Shown: positions 15,188 through 21,245, counted from the first letter of the stretch. The stretch: 25,520 nt of DNA from a virus (IMGVR_UViG_3300028837_002239:1-25520); one strand, 5' to 3'. Numbers and translations: made by a program. The notes: generated by a model not told the origin, from the letters alone.

Positions 15188-15335
15188 GGGGATGAATGTT
15201 TTGACAGCATGGTAGTAGGGTATCAGGAGAGAACAAGCCAATTAACAGGCGAAAATGTTATTCAAATGGAAACTGTCCAGCTCAAGGTAGCTGCATAGAT
15301 TCCGCCCGGGGTCCCTTCGGGGGCTTCCCGGGTTA
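15188..15335 (+). ncRNA. tmRNA coding piece (5' tRNA-like end, P2 strand and tag)
   Basis: Begins with the 5' acceptor strand GGGGATG, then the shortened D-like loop, the P2 5' strands, a small GCC/GGC hairpin candidate and the tag frame. It ends with a strong hairpin CCCGGG...CCCGGG (15305-15332) containing an inner TCCC-TTCG-GGGG stem, a remnant pseudoknot domain or 3' boundary. The exact 3' end is not determinable. Confidence 0.78.
15248..15298 (+). CDS. tmRNA proteolysis-tag reading frame (16 codons plus TAG)
   Basis: Read from the probable resume codon GGC, the frame gives GENVIQMETVQLKVAA and stops at TAG. The start GEN matches tags of Bacteroidota tmRNAs, which as I recall run like GE(T/N)NYALAA. 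The end VAA is a variant of the LAA degron read by ClpXP. It is longer than the usual 9-11 residues. The resume codon is inferred from this resemblance, not proved. Confidence 0.72.
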   Translation, partial: GENVIQMETVQLKVAA

Positions 15336-15351
15336 GCTTAAAACGTGATAA

Positions 15352-16062
15352 ATGAAAAAAGTAATCGAATTATTTCAAGGTCGTGCCAGATCGATCACAT
15401 CCTTTTTGGATAATCTGGACATCAATGCTGAAACTGTAGCAAAGATTAACAAATTGGGAGAGAAAGCCTTTAAGATCTACAATGAACTTCACGGTACAAT
15501 AAAAAATGAGGAGGAGTATAAAAAACTTTCTCCCATTGAACAACAAGCTTTACATGAGAATACCCGAACTTATGCCGAGCTGCTCACCGCAATGAATCAA
15601 GAACTTGCCTACCTTTTACAATCCAAACATCCACTCGCCCTTGGAGATTGCCTGGGTAAAATTACCGAAGTCAATATGCTATTTGATCATATAATCGATA
15701 GATGGGGAGGCCAGGATGGAAAATTCAAATATTCTACCCTCAAACATGTACGTGAAAAAGGTTGGGAAAAAATAAAGTACAAAGATAAAATATTCAACCT
15801 GAGTACCGAACTGGATCTGCTCACTGAAGATGTTGGGGCCCAACTTAATGACAATCCAATACTTATGGAACCTACGGAAAGAACTGTATTGAACGACATT
15901 TATGTGTCCCTTGTTGTAGCACTGGCGTGGCTTAATAGTGAGTATGATCGTATTGAAAAAGAAGGGATGCCTGAAGCGAGAGAATTTACACTCCCTGAAT
16001 TACAGGTACCTAAAATACCTGAAGACGGTGAAAAGGATCAGCCAGAAAAAACTGAGGGATAA
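15352..16062 (+). CDS. Hypothetical helical protein (236 aa)
   Basis: 236 aa, soluble, mostly helical and charged, with an acidic Pro/Glu/Lys tail (VPKIPEDGEKDQPEKTEG). No motif that I recognise. It starts 12 nt after the end of the tmRNA region, so it may be on the same transcript; its ATG is preceded almost directly by the nonamer AACGTGATA seen also in the leaders of two virion genes. That shared leader hints at common regulation with late genes, but the function is unknown. Confidence 0.6.
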   Translation: MKKVIELFQGRARSITSFLDNLDINAETVAKINKLGEKAFKIYNELHGTIKNEEEYKKLSPIEQQALHENTRTYAELLTAMNQELAYLLQSKHPLALGDCLGKITEVNMLFDHIIDRWGGQDGKFKYSTLKHVREKGWEKIKYKDKIFNLSTELDLLTEDVGAQLNDNPILMEPTERTVLNDIYVSLVVALAWLNSEYDRIEKEGMPEAREFTLPELQVPKIPEDGEKDQPEKTEG

Positions 16063-16088
16063 TTCTCTCGCTTTTTAAAACTATACTA

Positions 16089-16337
16089 ATGAGCAACAAA
16101 GACGTACCAACAATTCCAAGATACCGTGTGACAGTTCATTTATTCTATGTATCTGAAATGGGTATCACCACTCAACATCATGTTAAGAAGTTTTTATTGT
16201 TTAATGTTGAATATTCAGAGATACCACATGTTATAGAGAAAATTTATGTGGAATATTATGGCCATTATCTCTGGCATGAGATTAAATCAATAACAACCAT
16301 TAAGGACGAAGTTTATATAAATGGAGAATTGAAATGA
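16089..16337 (+). CDS. Hypothetical small protein (82 aa)
   Basis: 82 aa, rich in Tyr, Val and His, predicted beta-strands followed by a helix (residues 1-25 YRVTVHLFYVSEMG; 40-65 IPHVIEKIYVEYYGHYLWHEI). No known motif. The stop overlaps the start of the next gene (ATGA at 16334-16337), so they are translated together. Confidence 0.5.
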   Translation: MSNKDVPTIPRYRVTVHLFYVSEMGITTQHHVKKFLLFNVEYSEIPHVIEKIYVEYYGHYLWHEIKSITTIKDEVYINGELK

Positions 16338-16531
16338 AAGGTTATTGGGAACACATACAAGGAGCCAGGGACGTTCAAACGTTTGCTTGCGCTGACTACA
16401 GAATGCTGATCATCCCATCCCTTCAGGATGAAATGCATCATGTCATCATTGAGAGGGCAGAAGAAGGAATTACTCTTAGGTGTCTATTAACAAAAGAAGC
16501 CATAGAGGAAGCCTATGACATCAAAATTTAA
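16334..16531 (+). CDS. Hypothetical small protein (65 aa)
   Basis: 65 aa; N-terminal part with aromatic residues, C-terminal acidic helix. Its ATG overlaps the stop of the previous gene and its end overlaps the next small gene by 17 nt, consistent with a tightly packed early-gene cassette. Unrecognised. Confidence 0.5.
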   Translation: MKGYWEHIQGARDVQTFACADYRMLIIPSLQDEMHHVIIERAEEGITLRCLLTKEAIEEAYDIKI

Positions 16532-16664
16532 GTGTTGCGTCTGCCACAAGGAACACTATGGCCTGCAGTTTTATAGATGCAGGGGATATTTTTATCATAT
16601 AAATAAATCAGAGCCTTACACTTGTGAGTGTGGCTCGAAATCATTTATTCAAAAAGATGCCTAA
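16515..16664 (+). CDS. Cys-rich mini-protein, zinc-ribbon-like (49 aa)
   Basis: 49 aa starting MTSKFKCCVCHKEHYG and ending CECGSKSFIQKDA. Cys at 7, 8, 10, 22, 37 and 39 plus His 11 and 14 suggest one zinc site (CxxC/H with a distal CxC). It starts inside the end of the previous gene (17-nt overlap) and overlaps the next start by 8 nt. Such mini zinc ribbons are common in phages, usually of unknown role. Confidence 0.5.
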   Translation: MTSKFKCCVCHKEHYGLQFYRCRGYFYHINKSEPYTCECGSKSFIQKDA

Positions 16665-16794
16665 AGGTTACATTAAATTGCGGAACAAGTTTATCCGGGA
16701 AGGATATAGCCGCAAAGAAGCAGAGAAAAAAGCTGCCAAGATTTGGAATTCCGAACATAAGGGTGACGAAACTGTTGGTCGCGGCAGAGATTAA
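16657..16794 (+). CDS. Small basic helical protein (45 aa)
   Basis: 45 aa, MPKGYIKLRNKFIREGYS then a Lys/Glu/Ala helix (RKEAEKKAAKIWNSE) and a Gly/Arg tail. Its basic, amphipathic character suggests nucleic-acid or protein binding. The ATG overlaps the end of the preceding Cys-rich gene. The run 'F..eGy...eAekkAAkIWN' looks like a short recurring phage protein type, but I cannot name a family. Confidence 0.5.
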   Translation: MPKGYIKLRNKFIREGYSRKEAEKKAAKIWNSEHKGDETVGRGRD

Positions 16795-16821
16795 ATTACA
16801 TACCGCCCACTGAGAAATAAA

Positions 16822-17010
16822 ATGAGTATAGATCACGAAAAATTAATCAAGATGTCCAAAGGACATACCATGTCTGGATCATCCTTACGTAGGCCCATGA
16901 TTCCTGGTTGTACGTTTCTTGTTAAAGGACGATATAGCCTGGAAGGTACCTGGTACAGAGATATTCAATTTATTACCTCAGGTAAACCGGAACAACATCC
17001 ATTATTATGA
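16822..17010 (+). CDS. Hypothetical small protein (62 aa)
   Basis: 62 aa. A basic helical start is followed by likely beta strands (IPGCTFLVKGRYSLEGTWYRDIQFITSG), recalling a small SH3-like or OB-like barrel, though too short to assign. The stop TGA overlaps the next ATG (17007), another ATGA junction. Confidence 0.45.
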   Translation: MSIDHEKLIKMSKGHTMSGSSLRRPMIPGCTFLVKGRYSLEGTWYRDIQFITSGKPEQHPLL

Positions 17011-17171
17011 ACCAAATGGAAAAAGATAGAACTTTTTGCCAGGGAAACGGATGTGAGGTGAAAGAGGAGTGTGGACGCTACCTTGAAAAGCCTTATTACT
17101 TGTATACTTCATTATTTCCTAAAACACCCGGACACGACAAAAGTTGCCCGTACTATTTAGAATCCCTATAA
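17007..17171 (+). CDS. Four-cysteine mini-protein, putative zinc-binding (54 aa)
   Basis: 54 aa with Cys 11, 16, 22 and 48 in the pattern C-x4-C-x5-C ... C-P-Y-Y. This spacing, with ECGRYL following the third Cys and an aromatic run after the fourth, recurs in small Bacteroidota-phage proteins as I recall, probably binding one zinc. Last gene before a clear terminator. Confidence 0.5.
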   Translation: MNQMEKDRTFCQGNGCEVKEECGRYLEKPYYLYTSLFPKTPGHDKSCPYYLESL

Positions 17172-17173
17172 AT

Positions 17174-17191
17174 AAGGCGAAGCCTTTTTTT
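17174..17191 (+). terminator. Rho-independent terminator
   Basis: AAGGC, loop GAA, GCCTT, followed by a run of T to 17191, 3 nt after the stop of the four-cysteine gene. It closes the cassette that begins near the tmRNA; a new promoter follows within 20 nt. Confidence 0.75.
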
Positions 17192-17208
17192 ATCTCGAAA
17201 TAAGTTAC

Positions 17209-17216
17209 TAACTTTG
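17209..17216 (+). promoter_or_regulatory. Bacteroidota-type promoter (-7 box)
   Basis: TAACTTTG, directly after the terminator; the upstream TTTT-rich region stands in for the -33 box, with no clear TTTG at the right distance. The expected start is near 17220, about 47 nt before the ATG at 17267. Confidence 0.6.
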
Positions 17217-17266
17217 TAGGGAATTACAAAACATGAGTTACAAAATGTAAATTAAAACACAACATA

Positions 17267-17719
17267 ATGAAAAGAAAATGGACCTTACAACTAGCGACCT
17301 TCATATTGATGATGGTCTTGTTTATCCTAACAGTTAACAACTGTGCAGCTCGAACTGAATCGTACAAGATTGTTGGTATAGGGTGTACCATCAATGAAAT
17401 GCCAATGCTTTTACCTATAACTACTGCTGCAGTATTTATTATCGATGATGAAACTGATATTATCGGTATTAAGATTAGTTCGGATGTTTCCTATATGTAT
17501 CGTCTTAATAAAGTGATTGATACAGATGAGAATTCAAGATACAAGGAAGCCACATTCGAAGCTATTGATCTAGAGAGTCATCAATATTATATTAATTTTA
17601 GAATGTATAAATCTGGAGAAGTGCAAGTTACTATTGTAGATACAAATGCCACTGCTGCGGTAGTATTTTTTCTGGAGGTTAATAAGGTCGTTGATGATGA
17701 AAATGATATAGTAGCTTAA
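17267..17719 (+). CDS. Exported or membrane-anchored protein (150 aa)
   Basis: 150 aa. Residues 3-5 are basic and 8-24 hydrophobic (a signal or anchor sequence), followed by NNCAARTE with Cys 26; the residues before it (VNN) do not fit a strict lipobox, so it may be cleaved by signal peptidase I or stay anchored. The remainder is beta-rich and Thr/Val/Asp-rich. It is the first gene of a new transcript. As a periplasmic or envelope phage protein it may affect superinfection or lysis; this is inference only. Confidence 0.6.
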   Translation: MKRKWTLQLATFILMMVLFILTVNNCAARTESYKIVGIGCTINEMPMLLPITTAAVFIIDDETDIIGIKISSDVSYMYRLNKVIDTDENSRYKEATFEAIDLESHQYYINFRMYKSGEVQVTIVDTNATAAVVFFLEVNKVVDDENDIVA

Positions 17720-17733
17720 AACATTGATCTATC

Positions 17734-18702
17734 ATGGCAATCTATTCAACGTTCAATCCATCTGCTAAGGATACTCATTTGATTCTGGATGAGTATTACA
17801 TGGCTGTGATCAAAGATGATCCTGCATCTAAAAATGATGCCGGATTCCGGATGGCCATGGCTTACAAGGCCTGGGGTGATTATCACTTATATGAGATTCC
17901 TATATCAACTTGTATAAGAAAGAAATTTGAAAGTCCGAATGCCCATATATATCACATGCAATACCGCCGGCACCCGGCTTTGGAATGGGGTACAGATGAT
18001 ATGTCCAGAGATCATGTTACAGGATTACTTATACTGGCATACTTCGGCGTATTGGATAGCCGGCAGGGCTCCATGGCTCGCCTTAGGAATATGGTTGAAC
18101 ACTCCACCTGGAGGATCTCAAAGAAAGCCGTATTCACTATCGATATGTGGGCCTGGATGAAAGGAATACTTAACAATAGATGGAGAACATTGTTTTATGC
18201 CCTGGAGATCCCTATCATGATTTTCGCCTCTTGGTGGAATGCTTACCTGCTCAAAAAAGGTAACTTCACCTTACCCGAACTCAATCAAACGGACTTTGTG
18301 ATGTCCAGGATCAATTATGACGTTACAGAGGAACAGGCCAGGCTCCGGGAGAAAATGTACCCGTATTACTCAGTTGAGACAGTAGCCTGGCAGAATTACA
18401 TCAACCCTGATAGTCTAGGCAAGCGCTGGTTAAGTAAGATCATCCTGGGAATGACTGGGGAACATAATTACCTTGTACGGCTCCTGTGCGGAGATATGAC
18501 GGTTACAAAGGAACAAGTCCTGATGTATCTTGACATGACCGGATCTCGTTGGGGAGTACTCCTGAATGAGGCCTGTCGCCGGACTGTAAGATTCTTAAGC
18601 TCCGAAGAATCCAAATATAATTGTTTAGAGGGAGATCTATTAATAACCATCTGGAATGAGGTTCATCCTGAAGACCAGATTGAAGAAAGATTGACGATAT
18701 GA
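17734..18702 (+). CDS. Hypothetical protein, 322 aa
   Basis: 322 aa, Trp- and Tyr-rich. Notable segments are EWGTDDMSRDHVTG (residues about 84-97), with clustered Asp/Arg/His that could be a metal or catalytic site, a hydrophobic stretch FYALEIPIMIFASWWNAYLL (around 153-172), possibly one membrane helix or a buried core, and a helical C-terminus. I do not recognise the family. It has a 14-nt gap to the exported protein upstream and an ATGA overlap with the next gene. Confidence 0.6.
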   Translation: MAIYSTFNPSAKDTHLILDEYYMAVIKDDPASKNDAGFRMAMAYKAWGDYHLYEIPISTCIRKKFESPNAHIYHMQYRRHPALEWGTDDMSRDHVTGLLILAYFGVLDSRQGSMARLRNMVEHSTWRISKKAVFTIDMWAWMKGILNNRWRTLFYALEIPIMIFASWWNAYLLKKGNFTLPELNQTDFVMSRINYDVTEEQARLREKMYPYYSVETVAWQNYINPDSLGKRWLSKIILGMTGEHNYLVRLLCGDMTVTKEQVLMYLDMTGSRWGVLLNEACRRTVRFLSSEESKYNCLEGDLLITIWNEVHPEDQIEERLTI

Positions 18703-18899
18703 CACATAAAATGATGCCTCTCAACCCCTGCCCAGGGGTGAACATAAGCGAAGAAGATATGAAGGAGTTGATCATACTCATACGCAAGGTTGGATGGGAA
18801 ATAGCCCTGCTTAATACCGGTAATAGTGCTGATCTTGTAAAGGGCATGATCATCGGAAATAAGGACTATGTTGAATACATTTTAAGCGAATTACCATGA
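18699..18899 (+). CDS. Hypothetical small protein (66 aa)
   Basis: 66 aa, helical (ISEEDMKELIILIRKVGWEIALLNTGN and ADLVKGMIIGNKDYVEYILSEL). It overlaps the genes on both sides by ATGA, so it is translated with the 322-aa protein and the lipoprotein. No motif recognised. Confidence 0.5.
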   Translation: MTHKMMPLNPCPGVNISEEDMKELIILIRKVGWEIALLNTGNSADLVKGMIIGNKDYVEYILSELP

Positions 18900-19375
18900 A
18901 AAAATTAATAACATTATTATTACTTGCAACTTTATTAAGTTGTAAATGTTATCTGCAACAGCCTTTAACACAGTTTATATATGTAGATTCTACCTGCACT
19001 GCCATCATTCCAGATTACCTTCCACTGGCGATTATATGGGATAACTGTGATGGTTACACTGTTACTCAAACTCCTCCGGCTGGGGCTTCTATGGAATCTA
19101 GCTATGGAGTTGTAACGATAAAAGTTATTGATGAATTTCAGAATGCGGATTCAGTAGTGTTTGATATTATCAAAGTTGATACTATAGCACCTACTATAAC
19201 TATTGATACGGCCCTTTGGAATAACTGGGTTCCACCTATAGTGGACAATGATTCTATGATCCTAGTTACCATTACCGGACCGGGTAATGCAGGCTCCTGG
19301 GGATTTCTAACAAATCCAGGAAAGCATGTAGTAGTTATGAATGATGAACAATTTGATAAATATTGGGAACAATGA
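18896..19375 (+). CDS. HYR-like domain lipoprotein (159 aa)
   Basis: 159 aa. It begins MKKLITLLLLATLLSC, a type II signal peptide with lipobox LLSC (Cys 16). Residues about 35-100 follow the HYR (hyalin repeat) pattern: C34 with pD downstream, WDNCDG (C50), TQTPPAGAS, a beta strand, D..GN-like DEFQNAD, then VDTIAPTI. HYR domains are immunoglobulin-like adhesion modules common in Bacteroidota surface proteins. Anchored to the host's outer or inner membrane it could block superinfection or mask a receptor; this is inference. Overlaps its neighbours by ATGA at both ends. Confidence 0.7.
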   Translation: MKKLITLLLLATLLSCKCYLQQPLTQFIYVDSTCTAIIPDYLPLAIIWDNCDGYTVTQTPPAGASMESSYGVVTIKVIDEFQNADSVVFDIIKVDTIAPTITIDTALWNNWVPPIVDNDSMILVTITGPGNAGSWGFLTNPGKHVVVMNDEQFDKYWEQ

Positions 19376-19836
19376 AAAAATATGTAATAGTAGATATTGA
19401 TGGTACAGTTGCGATCAATAAAATACGACAACAGAACATTCTTGAAGGCCTAAAGACCACGAAGGTTGAGGAAATGCCGTGGGAGGACCTGTTTGATGGT
19501 TGTGAGAATGATTCTCCAATTGAGCCAATAGTCGGCCTAGTGAAAAAACTAAGTAATCATTATCAGGTAGTTTTCTGCACCAGTAGAAATATTGCCTTCC
19601 GGGACCGGACCAGGGGTTGGATCGATAGATTTACCGGTTTAAACCTGGCTCCTTTATTGATGCGGAAATCTCCAGATGATCACAGATCCGATACCATAGT
19701 GAAACCAGAACTCCTGGAGGAGGCCGGGATTACAACTGAAAATACAGCATTCATTATTGAGGATAAAAATTCTACGGTACAGGCCTGGAGGGATCTTGGA
19801 TTTACCGTACTGCAGCCGGCCAATAACGAATATTAA
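19372..19836 (+). CDS. Polynucleotide 3'-phosphatase (T4 Pnkp-type HAD domain)
   Basis: 154 aa from the ATG at 19372, which overlaps the previous stop; an upstream TTG is less likely. HAD motifs: DIDGT (8-12, nucleophile D8 and acid D10), TSR (70-72), LLMRKSPDDHRSD and K111, then IIEDK (128-132). The phrasing LMR...D.R.D...K...L and the end VQAWRDLGFTVLQ closely follow the phosphatase half of T4 polynucleotide kinase-phosphatase, which removes 3'-phosphate or 2',3'-cyclic phosphate from broken RNA. The kinase half is absent. The stop is followed one base later by the RNA ligase, so the two form an end-healing and sealing pair. Confidence 0.82.
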   Translation: MKKYVIVDIDGTVAINKIRQQNILEGLKTTKVEEMPWEDLFDGCENDSPIEPIVGLVKKLSNHYQVVFCTSRNIAFRDRTRGWIDRFTGLNLAPLLMRKSPDDHRSDTIVKPELLEEAGITTENTAFIIEDKNSTVQAWRDLGFTVLQPANNEY

Positions 19837-19837
19837 T

Positions 19838-20755
19838 TTGAAAGAATTCGCTAAATATCAACACATTGAACGTTTTGGCCATGATAAGGTAGCCGACATC
19901 AACCTAGGTCTTTGTCACATATTCTCAAAGATCGATGGCGCCAATGCCAGTGTATGGTTAGGAGATGATGGGAAGATACATGCCGGCAGTAGAAAAAAGG
20001 AGCTATCAGAGGAATTTGATAACCACGGCTTTTATAAATATATTACTCAAGACAAGCGCATAAGGGACCTCCTGAATGCCAGACCAGAGCTTCGCCTTTT
20101 TGGAGAATGGCTGGTACCACACACTTTAAAAATATACCGGTTTGACGCCTGGAGGAAGTTTTACGTATTTGACGTTACGTACTTTACACCAGAGATGGGG
20201 ATTCGCCATATGCCATACGATATATACAAGGATCTCTTGGATCAGTATGAGCTTGATTATTTGGCTCCTATAGCTATAATCAAAAATCCGACCTATGATA
20301 GACTAGTGGATCTTCTTGATAAAACTATGGATCTCATCGAAGATGGGAAGGGGCCAGGTGAAGGCATTGTAATTAAGAATTATGATTTTATCAATCAGTA
20401 TGGTAGAACTACCTGGGCTAAGATAGTTCGGGCTGAATTCAAAGAAGAATTCCACAAAGCCATGGGTCCTCCTAACATTAAAGAAAAGGGCATCCTGGAA
20501 GAAAACATAGCCAGGGATTATATCACCGAAGCTATGGTCGATAAGGTTTATGCTAATATCGTCAACGAGCAGGGAGAATGGAAATCACAATATATCCCTA
20601 GATTGCTAAGTACCGTATTCCATGATTTGGTTAATGAGGAGATATGGACTATTATTAAGAAGTATAAGAATCCGACTATTCACTTCGACATGTTATTAAA
20701 ATTCACAATACTCGTAATTAAATCACTTAAATCTGACTTATTCTTAAAAAAATGA
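19838..20755 (+). CDS. RNA ligase (PF09414-like, Rnl2-type nucleotidyltransferase)
   Basis: 305 aa from TTG 19838, immediately after the phosphatase stop; a longer frame from 19757 would overlap that gene deeply. Nucleotidyltransferase motifs in order: I, KIDGAN (K31 is the adenylated lysine); GSRKKEL (50-56); III, LFGEW (87-91); IIIa, FYVFDV (108-113); IV, GEGIVIK (174-180); V, WAKIVRAEFKE (193-203). It joins 3'-OH and 5'-phosphate RNA ends with ATP. Residues beyond 210 form a helical C-terminal domain. With the 3'-phosphatase next door, it likely repairs host or phage tRNA or other RNA cut by host nucleases, as T4 Pnkp and Rnl1 do; the actual substrate is unknown. Confidence 0.85.
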   Translation: MKEFAKYQHIERFGHDKVADINLGLCHIFSKIDGANASVWLGDDGKIHAGSRKKELSEEFDNHGFYKYITQDKRIRDLLNARPELRLFGEWLVPHTLKIYRFDAWRKFYVFDVTYFTPEMGIRHMPYDIYKDLLDQYELDYLAPIAIIKNPTYDRLVDLLDKTMDLIEDGKGPGEGIVIKNYDFINQYGRTTWAKIVRAEFKEEFHKAMGPPNIKEKGILEENIARDYITEAMVDKVYANIVNEQGEWKSQYIPRLLSTVFHDLVNEEIWTIIKKYKNPTIHFDMLLKFTILVIKSLKSDLFLKK

Positions 20756-21186
20756 TTATTAATATGGAAACAATTAAAATATTTTTGTGGGCCTTATGGA
20801 TGACCATGGCTGTAGCCGGCTTGGGCTCCCTAATAGATATTGTACTTATCAAAAAGGGTCACTCAGATAAGCTGAAACCTAAATGGTTATGGAATTTGGT
20901 AGAAGGGGTTATAATTGCTAGTTTGATTTGGCTGAAATTTCCCGGCGCTATTCCATGGTGGTATTTTGCTTGGCTGCTGTTTACAGTGGTACCAATATGG
21001 TCAGCCCTTCATGATTGTTGGATAGGATTGGGCTTAGCAGGAGATCCCTGGTATCTTGGTCTAAGTAAATGGGACCGGAAGATGGCTGCTATATTCAACC
21101 AGTTCGGCGTTAGGCCGGGTAAACTATTTCTGTTATTTAAATTATTCTGGTTCGGTATACTTTCTGCTGGATTTTTTAGCTTGTAA
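20752..21186 (+). CDS. Multi-spanning membrane protein (144 aa)
   Basis: 144 aa, start ATG overlapping the ligase stop (ATGA); a second in-frame ATG four codons on is an alternative. Hydrophobic segments at about 5-28, 48-64, 66-88 and 120-143 suggest three or four membrane helices, many Trp. The loop around 95-115 is rich in Gly/Trp/Arg/Lys. It may be a lysis, exclusion or transport protein; sequence does not tell. It lies before a holin-like gene. Confidence 0.65.
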   Translation: MIINMETIKIFLWALWMTMAVAGLGSLIDIVLIKKGHSDKLKPKWLWNLVEGVIIASLIWLKFPGAIPWWYFAWLLFTVVPIWSALHDCWIGLGLAGDPWYLGLSKWDRKMAAIFNQFGVRPGKLFLLFKLFWFGILSAGFFSL

Positions 21187-21235
21187 TTGAAATATTATGA
21201 TTATCTTTGTAGTTGAACTATTATGATTATCTTTG
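21181..21235 (+). promoter_or_regulatory. Two tandem Bacteroidota-type promoters
   Basis: Promoter 1: TTG (21181-21183), 18 nt, TATCTTTG (21202-21209). Promoter 2: TTTG (21206-21209, inside the first box), 18 nt, TATCTTTG (21228-21235). Starts would be near 21213 and 21239, before the holin-like gene at 21276. Confidence 0.7.
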
Positions 21236-21245
21236 TAGTTGAACT
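21194..21245 (+). repeat. Perfect 26-bp tandem duplication carrying the promoter box
   Basis: Two exact head-to-tail copies (21194-21219, 21220-21245) of a 26-bp unit that contains TATCTTTG; three bases of a third copy follow. The duplication doubles the promoter. Confidence 0.85.

Larger units (their letters stand above)
14943..15340 (+). ncRNA. ssrA: Circularly permuted, two-piece tmRNA (transfer-messenger RNA)
   Basis: The gene holds the two parts of a tmRNA in swapped order. The upstream piece ends in the tRNA-like 3' domain: GTTTGGAC, T-arm with TTCGAAT loop, acceptor strand CATCTCC (14997-15003), discriminator A. The downstream piece starts GGGGATG (15188-15194), which pairs fully with CATCTCC (one G-U), followed by a TTTTGAC D-loop-like segment. 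Three P2 helices join the pieces in correct nested order: 14970-14975 with 15206-15211, 14958-14963 with 15219-15224, and 14945-14951 with 15228-15234. A tag frame of 16 codons ending GTA GCT GCA TAG follows. tmRNA frees stalled ribosomes and tags the product for proteolysis. Odd points: the T-stem has a mismatch or bulge, CCA is not encoded (CTA), and the spacer is long. SmpB is not in the window and would come from the host. Confidence 0.86.

Noticed and set aside
14931-15236. A 101-codon minus-strand frame across the tmRNA
   Set aside because: It lies antisense to the paired RNA segments and its sequence is Pro/Cys-rich without any family signature; the RNA evidence is far stronger.
19757-19837. 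Upstream start for the RNA ligase
   Set aside because: This 27-codon extension lies entirely inside the phosphatase gene in another frame and adds nothing like a ligase N-terminus; the TTG just after the phosphatase stop fits the genome's gene spacing.
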